Shown piece by piece: positions 23,801-32,800 of a DNA stretch of 64,000 bases (positions within the stretch are counted from its first letter, which is position 1; each line of letters opens with the position of its first letter). Under the pieces are notes generated by a model, which did no database searches, was not told the origin of the DNA, and saw only the letters and a list, made by a program, of their open reading frames with translations. Source of the stretch: Sipunculus nudus. Its lineage: Eukaryota > Annelida > Sipuncula > Golfingiida > Sipunculidae. The translations under genes and the position numbers were made by a program. The stretch lies in contig CM049316.1 in the NCBI GenBank assembly GCA_026874595.1, positions 68,226,676 to 68,290,675 on the forward strand, given 5' to 3'.

Positions 23801-26800
23801 GACAAAGACTGGTGATCTATGACCTCCTTTTATAATCATGGAATTTACATTTGGTGAGACATTATTTTGTTTAATGTTTTCCTTGAGTTTTATCAAAATC
23901 AAACAAATTCCTGGTTATTTATCTCAAAGGTACCTCATTAAATATGTGTGAAATTTCCCTGAAATAGAGATGAGGCAAGATTATACATTGGTAAGTAGTT
24001 ATAGTGAGTTGCGTAAAAGTTCACTATAGGCCTGGTAATTTATCATGATATCACTGACTTAAAGTAATTGGACAAATGGATGGACCAACCATGGGTATAC
24101 TAAAATATATCACTTCAAGGAGTGTGTATTAAAAAAATAAATAAAAAATCTTCAGCATCTCAAGGAAATATCCTTATGATGGCTATTTATAGATTTTAAT
24201 CATTCTTTCTTGTCAAGTGACCCTTTATCTGCCACTGAAGCAAAATTTGCCAAATTTAAGGAAGTAGGAAGTATTAACTGCTGTAGGTGGTGACACTTAT
24301 CACTTAACTGACTGAATGAGGTGCTAAACAAACCAACTCAAGTCTAGATCATGTCAAATCACTCAAATTTATTATCATGATATATTTCCTTATTTCTATA
24401 ACATGATTATCAATCATTTTCTTATATTCAGTTACATTTACCTTGGCCACATTTAAGACTATTAAGACTATAACTGCTATTGTATATTCTGCTAAAAATT
24501 TTATCCTTGTTTGATGACCTGTTTTTACCATCCCCCCTCTTCACCCCCCCCCCCCCCCATATGACTTTAAATGACTTTTCTAGTACAGTAAAAAACCTCC
24601 ACCACAGAGTCACAGGACCAGACGATTTGTCCCTTACAGCAGGTTTTTAGATTGGCAGTCCTGTTGTGGCCAGATGTCCAACTTTTAGGTGAGGGAGTAA
24701 ACATCTATGAAAAACCGCCTTTGTCTTTTTTATTAATGAGGGTGTTATTTCATGAAGAATATACAGTGGGACCCCATAATTAAGACCACCTTTGGGACTG
24801 ACCAAAATGGTTGTAATTTTGGGGTGTTCATATTTATGAGGTTCTAAATTACTTGGATCATAATTCATATATTCAGGACCAAGAAAAGTCGTCGTACATG
24901 TCAGGGTGGTCATAATTGTTGGTTGGTCACAAGGCTGGGTTTAACTGTAATTCAACAAGTGACCCATGGGTCATGACGCTCAGCTGACTGGGAAGAGATT
25001 CGCAAAAGGAAATTTTATCACCAGAATGGTAGTATATACCCATTCAACTGAAGCATCAAACAGATTAACCAACAGGCCAAGATTTAAAAATCTCAAAAAT
25101 AGAGAAAAATGTGTAAACTTTTAAAACTAGAATACGGGTAACCGACAAGTGACTACATGTATCTGCCAAAATCGGATAGTGAGGCATGGATTGAGTGGCA
25201 AGGGGAAATAGAGTGAGGTATGTTGCATATTAGCATGGATGTCTGCAGCCTAAATGTGTATGTAGGTTGTGCCACCTACCACAAATCCAGAAATCTGTCC
25301 AAGTTGTATACACCTGCAAAATTTTAGGCAGAAAAGTCAAACCACTACATGTATATGAGCGATTTTTGCCCATGGCAGACAAACAGACAAACACTGTGCA
25401 AAAATCTTTGCAGGTAACCCCTCCAGTTTTGTGTATGATAAAGACCTATGTGAGATCTAAACACATGCACAATTTTGGCCCAATCGGTCAAATGGTTCCT
25501 GAGATATGAGCTTGGATGTGTCCAGCGTTAACTAGAATGTAGGTGGCGCCACCTGTCATAAAATCAAGAAAGCTGTCCATGATGTATAAACCTGCAAAAT
25601 TTTAGGCAGTTATGTCGAACCACTACAGAGAAATGAGTAATTTTAGGCCACGGCAGACTAACAGACAGACGCTGTGCAAACATTGTTACAGGTGGCGCCA
25701 CCATTTTTTGTGTATGTTACAGAGCTATCAAAGGGCTACATTTGTATAAATTTTATTTCCTGATCGGTCAAACGGTTCCCGAGATATAAGCTTGGATGTC
25801 ATCAGCGTGAACGTGAATGTAGGTGGCGCCACCTGTCATAAAATCAAGAAAGCTATCCTGGATGTATACACATGACGAATTTCAGGTGAATTAGTCAATT
25901 CACTGCAGAGATATGAGTGATTTTAACCCAAGGCAGATGAACAGATGGACACTGTGCAAACATGGTTACAGGTGGCACCACCATTTTTTGTGTATGTTAT
26001 AAAGCAATCCAAGGGCTACATTTGTATCAATTTTATTTCCTGATCGGTCAAACGGTTCCCGAGATATGAGGGTTTATGAGTGGAAACAGACCCACAAATG
26101 GACACTGGATAGAGAGGAAAGGTCAGAGGTCAATGCAAATTGGTTAGGCACCAGTTCACATGTGACCCGATAATAGGTGTAAGTTTGGGAAAAATCGGTC
26201 CATTAGTCTCCGAGGAGCTCTCTGGAAACGAACGCCGCCACGGCGGAGGAACTCGGTCAGAAACATAGTATCCGCAAAACTTCGTTTTGGCGGATACAAA
26301 AATACAGGTGGCTCCACCAGTCTGCAGAAACTAATAAAAACACTTAATGGTTAATATCCATGCAAAAAATCATGGTGATCTCTGCATTAGTTGTTCAGAT
26401 ACTTCAGTTTTTGTATCAAATTGTCCATTATTCTGAGGGATACTTCGGAGTCCTATAGCTTGAAGGATATGGGTAACAGAGACCTAATTTCAAGTTTCCA
26501 CAGGCACCTTTCATGGGCCTCCTTGCATGACAAGAATGAAGATTCTAGGTCCAGTTGTTGCGATTTGTACCCTGTTGACAGATAACCACATCTTTAAAGG
26601 TCTCAAAAAAAAGAAAACAAGGGACCTATGGGTCACGACGCTCAGCTGTTATATATGATAAAAAAATATTATTTAGAAATGAGGCACATGCTGGTTTTGT
26701 GTGGTAATAAATATAAGCTGTATTATGAGTTGTTGTTGTTTAGCTTATGTATGATTTTGATAGTACCTTTGGAGACAGAAGAGGATTGATTTCATTTATT

Positions 26801-29800
26801 TTATTAACAAATGGAGTACTACTGTCACACAGATTTTGACTTGGCCATATAACTTATAAGCAGAACATATAATATAAGAGTTTAACTATTTATTAAAAAA
26901 ATTACAAATATTGTCCCAAATATAATTTTTATTAAAAATAATAAGAGAATCATATGATTTTTTAAAATGAAATATAACTGATATGATTATTAAAATAATA
27001 TTAAAGAATATATTCATGAATGCATTCATGAATACATTTTGAAAGTATTTGCACGAGTATTCATATACTTTCATTTTTTCCTGAATTCCCATTCTTTATG
27101 CAAGAAATTTTATAATAGAGTACATAATCATATTCATATTTAAATACAATTACAAAGTTGATGTTGAGAATCCAGAATATACAAAATTCACACATTTGAA
27201 TAATGATCATAAGTACCTGGTTTATGGCTTTTATTTATATTAAAAAATAACTGTAAAAAATTCATTTTGGACTAATTTCACATCAATGTACACACTAGAC
27301 ACAGTAGGAATCTAGATTAATATTATCAACTGCATCTTTGTCTATCATTAATTTCCTTCATATAATCCCTAATGATTAGTAATGAATAATATGATTTACA
27401 TCTTTATCATTAAAATTGAACTGAAAAATGCCATATGTGACTGCATGGTGTTATTTGGAATATGTGACATTCTACCCATCGATACAAGATTCTTATATCA
27501 GTAACTGCAAGTTAATTTCCTGTTATTATAAACTACAAGTTACATGGTGCTTGAAAACTTGATTAAAATCTACATTGAAAATATAAGTTAAAATATTAGA
27601 ATTCTTAGTTGCAATCATTATACATCCAGAGTGTAGCTCGTATTGGGTCATATTTTGCATACACATATATTTTTATTATTTTTAAATCACAAATTTTTAA
27701 ACTGAATTTAAAAGAAAATAATGCCACAACATGGCATCTGCAAGATTATTCCTTGAATCACTATTAAAAGTTTTGCACATTGGAGTTTTCAGTACATGCT
27801 TAATCTTATTTACCAAAATAAAATATGATTCTGTAAATTTGGTAAAATAAAAACATCTTTTCAAATAAAGTATACACACTGTTGGTTGAATGAGGGACAA
27901 ACAATATCATTATGCTAATTACAATCTAAGCTTTAATTTATTCCTGGAATTAATAGTCAATTTCACACCTGGTGAAGTTTTTACTCTTCTCAAGGAAGGA
28001 ATTACTTATCTGATGAACATTCACACTTTCATAGCAATACACCACTTTGTGGACACAATTAAATGTGCACTTTAATCATTGTAACCCTGGTGGTAAATAC
28101 AAAATCTAAAATGTAGCATAGCCAAGAATAAAATGAAATACAGAAAATTATAACTTTCATCTAGTTAATGCATCATCTAGGGGGGGTGTGTGTGCAGAGC
28201 AGAGGGGAAGCCTGCTAGCAGTTGCCCAGCTGAGCCAAGACAAGCTGCTTGGGGTGGGTTACATAATGCAAGTGAAGGCTTTACTACTAGGTGGGCTAGA
28301 TGTAAACAACACTTGACATGGTGTATGAAAACTTGAATAAAAGCTACTCTTTTCAATCAATTCCTTTGAAATTTCAGATTTTAAAAGATTAAATCCTTAT
28401 GTATATATGCTGTGAAAATTAAATCAACAGTGCTTACAGAAAAAAAACATGCCATTGCCAAAGTTGGACAAAATTTAGGATATTGATTTTTTATTTAAGC
28501 TAATAACTTGAAAAATTTGCAAAATTCAGATCTAATTTTGGGTAAACAATCGAATCTTGATTAAATTAAGTTATATTCCTGACAAAAAGTCTCCAGCTTC
28601 AGCAATTCTCATCTTAGGTGAGTAAATATATTTCTTGATTTTTAAAAAAGTGCATTATGTTTGGGCCCATAACTTAAAAAAAATACACAATACTGACATC
28701 ATTTCTGGCTTGTGCATAGCGAATGTATAGAAAAATATGTATATTATATATGATCAAAGTCAGATCAGTGGTTTTGATATTAGGCAGTCTTAAAGTGAAA
28801 CAATGGGTTTTTAATGGAAAAATGAAGTTTTTCATTGATATCTCGAAGGAATTAAGTCCTAGTGACCAAATTCTTGGCATGGTAGGGGATTTTGGAGAAA
28901 TCTAACTGTATGCCAAATTAAAGGAACTTAGAGCTGAAGCTCGGGAGCTGAGCTCTAGCAAACTGCATAACACTAGCAATATGTGACATGGTGCTTGAAA
29001 ACTTGAATAAAATCTACAGTTTTTGATCAACTGGTTTCAAATTGTTGGTGTTAACAGTTGAAATGCTAACAAAAACATGCTGTGAAAATTAAATCCACAG
29101 CAGTTACAGCAAAAAAAACGTGCCATGGTCAAAGTTGGGCAAAATTTAAGGTACCAAATTTTTATTTTTGCTAATATTTTAAAAAATTTAAAAGATTTTG
29201 ATCTAATTTTGGGTATACAATTTAATTTTGATTAATTAAAGTTATATTACTGGAAAAAAGGTCCATAGCTTTAACGTTTTTTGTGTTAAGTGATCAAATA
29301 TCTTTCCTGATTTTTTACAAAATGCATTATGTTTGGGCCCATAACTTTTTTAAATAAAATAATACAGACATAATTTCTGGCATGTACATAGGAACTATAT
29401 AGAGGAATATTTATGGTAAATATGAGGAAAAACAGATGAGTGGTTTTGATATTAGGCAGTCCTGAAGTGTGAATATAGGTTTTTAATAAAAAATTGAGGT
29501 TTTTCCTTAATTTCTCAAAGGAATGAAGTTGCAAAGACCCAGTTTTCGGCTTGGTAGGAGATCTTGGGGACATCTAACATTATGCCGAATTTTGGATTCC
29601 TAGGTCTTACGGTTTCAAAACGTGCCACATCTACGGACGGACGGACGGACGGACGGACAGACGGACGGACGACGGACAATGGACCACGACTATAGCTCAG
29701 ATGACTTATAGTCAGCTGAGCTAAAAATTCGTAAAAATTTGAAAAAAAAATAGAGGTGGCACCCCCAGTCTGCAGAAACTGATGGAACAGCTCATGATCA

Positions 29801-32800
29801 ATATGTATGCCGAAAATCATGACCATCAGTGTTGTAGTTATTGAAATACTGCAGTTTTTGTATCAAATTTTCCATTATTCATGGGGGGGGGGGTATTTTG
29901 GACCCATACAGCTTAAAGAATATGGGTAACAGAGACCTAATTTCAAGTTTCCATGGAGACTTTTCATGGGTCTCCCTGTGTGTCAAGAATGAAGATTCTT
30001 GGTCCAGTTTAATGATTTGTGCCCTGTTAACAGATATTCATATCTTTAAAGGTCTCAAAAATACAGAAAAATTTCGTAAAAAAAACCGAACAAATACAGG
30101 TGGTGCCACCAGTCTGCAGAAACTTATGAAACACTCAATGATCAATATCCATGCAAACAATTATGGTTATCTCTGCATTAGTTGTTCAGATACTTTAGCT
30201 TTTGTATCAAATTTTCCATTATTCTGAGCTGTACTTTGGAGTGCCATAGCTCAAAGGATATGGGTAACAGAGACCAAATTTCAGGTTTCCATGGAGACTT
30301 ATCATGGGTCTCCCTGTGTGTCAAGAACGAAGATTCTAGGTCCAGTCGTTACGATTTGTACCCTGTTGGCAGATAACTACATCCTTAAAGGTCTCAAAAA
30401 TGGAGAAAACAATTTGTGAACATTGAAAAATACAGGTGGCGCCACCAGTCTGCACAAACTGATGAAACATCTCATGTTCAATATGTATGTCGAAAATCAT
30501 GACCATCAGTGATGTAGTTAATGAGATATTGAAGTTTTTGTATGAAATTTTTGACTATTCTGGGGGGTAATTTTGGGCCCCATAGCTCGAAGGATATGGG
30601 TTACAGAGACCTAATTTCTGGTTTCCATGGAGACTTTTCATAGGTCTCTCAGTGTGTCGAAAATGAAGATTCTAGGTCCAGTCGTTACGATTTGTGCCAC
30701 GCTAACAGATGACAGCATCCTCAAAGGTCTCAAAAATAGAGGAAAAAATCGTAAAAAATCAAACAGTACAGGTGGCGCCACCAGTCTGCAGGAACTGATC
30801 GAACATCTCATGATCAATATGTATGCCAAAAATGAAGACCATCAGTGATGTAGTTATTGAGATATTGAAGTTTTTGTATGAAATTTTTTACTATTCTGGG
30901 GGGTACTTTGGGGCCCGATAGCTCAAAGGATATGGGTAACAGAGACCTAATTTCTGGTTTCCAAGGAGATTTTTCATGGACCTCTCAGTGTGTCAAGAAT
31001 TAAGATTCTAAGTCCAGTCTTTATGATTTGTGCCTTGTTAACAGATGTTCACATTTTTAAAGGTCTCAAAAATAGAGAAAAAAATTCGTAAAAAATCGAA
31101 AAATACAGGTGGCGCCACCAGTCTGCAGGAAGTGATGTAACATCTCATGATCAATATGTATGCCAAAAATCATGACCATCAGTCAAGTAGTTAATGAGAT
31201 ATTGAAGTTTTTGTATGAAATTTTTGACTTTTCTGGGGGGTACTTTGGGGCCACATAGCTCGAAGGATATGGGTAACAGAGACCTAATTTCTGGTTTCCA
31301 AGGAGATTTTTTATGGACCTCTCAGAATCCCAAGTGACAAGGTTCTAGGTCCAGCGGTTACGATTTGTGCCTGGTTAACGGACGGACAGACGGACAGACG
31401 GACAAAGAGTGATCGCTATAGCTCAGATGACTTTCAGTCAGCTGAGCTAAAAATGGACTTGAGAGTGAGGGGACCCATGCATTGTTTGACACATTTACCA
31501 TATTTCTGGCCAAATTCTTAATGAATCAGCCTTTCTGTAATCTTGAAAGAATAATAGATTAAGTAATACAATTTATTTCACCTCTCATTATTTCTTAATT
31601 TTTGTTGTGTTGACATTCTTTCTGATGGTAAAGTTAATAAAGATGAATAAATCAAGGGTGTATTCCAGATCTCTTGTGATTGGCCCGTGTGACCTGTATC
31701 CTTGAGGCATATGTTATACCATCAGTGATTGGCTCATGTCAGGGTTACCAGTCACCGTATCAGGCATACTGTAAAGATCCCTTTAAAGGGGATGACACGT
31801 GAACAACTCCAAAAATTTACAAGTTTGTCATGAATGACCATATAAGTCACCAAACAGGTGTATAATAAATGTCTCTTGAACATCTTTGATCTAAAGCCTA
31901 ACCAAGTCTCTGGTCCGGCAGGAGGTCATGACCAAGGACTGTTCATGTAAGTAACAAAAAAACATTATCATCCTCAGTCCTGGGCCAATGCGAGAATGAT
32001 AATGCCCGAAATCAGGATGACTATTTCACCTCAGGTAAAGCTCAGCAGATTAGAACTCTGAGAGTACCATCACATTCTGGTAACAAAGTACAAGCTTTGA
32101 AGTAAATGGAGTGAAAATGTCTTTTTTAATTGTTGCCATAGCTACCTGTCTAAATAATTAAAACAGTTTTAAATGGTGGAAGCTTACTAAAAAAAGGGAA
32201 TAATTGCAGTTACAAAGTATTTGTCCTCGCACCAACCAAGGCGGACATTTGTGTGTCCATTTGCATGGGTGATATTGTTGTCTGTTGTTCTGAATAAGGT
32301 TGTGTTTCTGAAGCAACAGGTGGTTGTACCGAAGACTGTCATTTACACAGGGTGTCTGCCCCAAAGGGGTGTCCGCAGACCAGGGTTTCACTGTATTATA
32401 ATCTTTGATACACATTCTACTATTTTTATGGATGACTTCTGACCTGCTGGGCTGGGTCTGCAGCCATTTTTTGTAGACTTTACTGTGTGATGGCAGGTAG
32501 TCCAGACTCTCGTACGTTGCAAGTGTCTCTCTCTCCTTCTCAGTGTACTTGTGGTTAACATAGACACTCTCAAAGTCACGGCCCTGAAAATACAGCATCA
32601 TGCAGGATATAAATGTGGAAATTCAGAAATTAGAAAAAGGATGAATTACAGCGAGCTCATGCCACAGGTCATACATGATTTTAAACCCAGTTAACCTGTT
32701 AATGCAACTTACTATAATCTGACAACCCCTCAAACTTAATGCTAGCTGTTATAGTACTGCATTCCTCCACCACATGTAGGCACACTGTTGTTCCTTGTTG

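Noticed and set aside
29515-31376. Several 60-130 codon frames in the 29.5-31.4 kb region
   Set aside because: They recur with the 336 bp repeat unit and have no coding signature.
25255-31455. A CRISPR-like or phage-type repeat array
   Set aside because: Units are 270-672 bp without short repeat-spacer structure, in an animal intron; these are tandem interspersed repeats.
32388-32579. Alternative minus frame over the ESLDY exon
   Set aside because: Out of frame with the previous exon once the donor is placed correctly; the in-frame reading gives the family motif.
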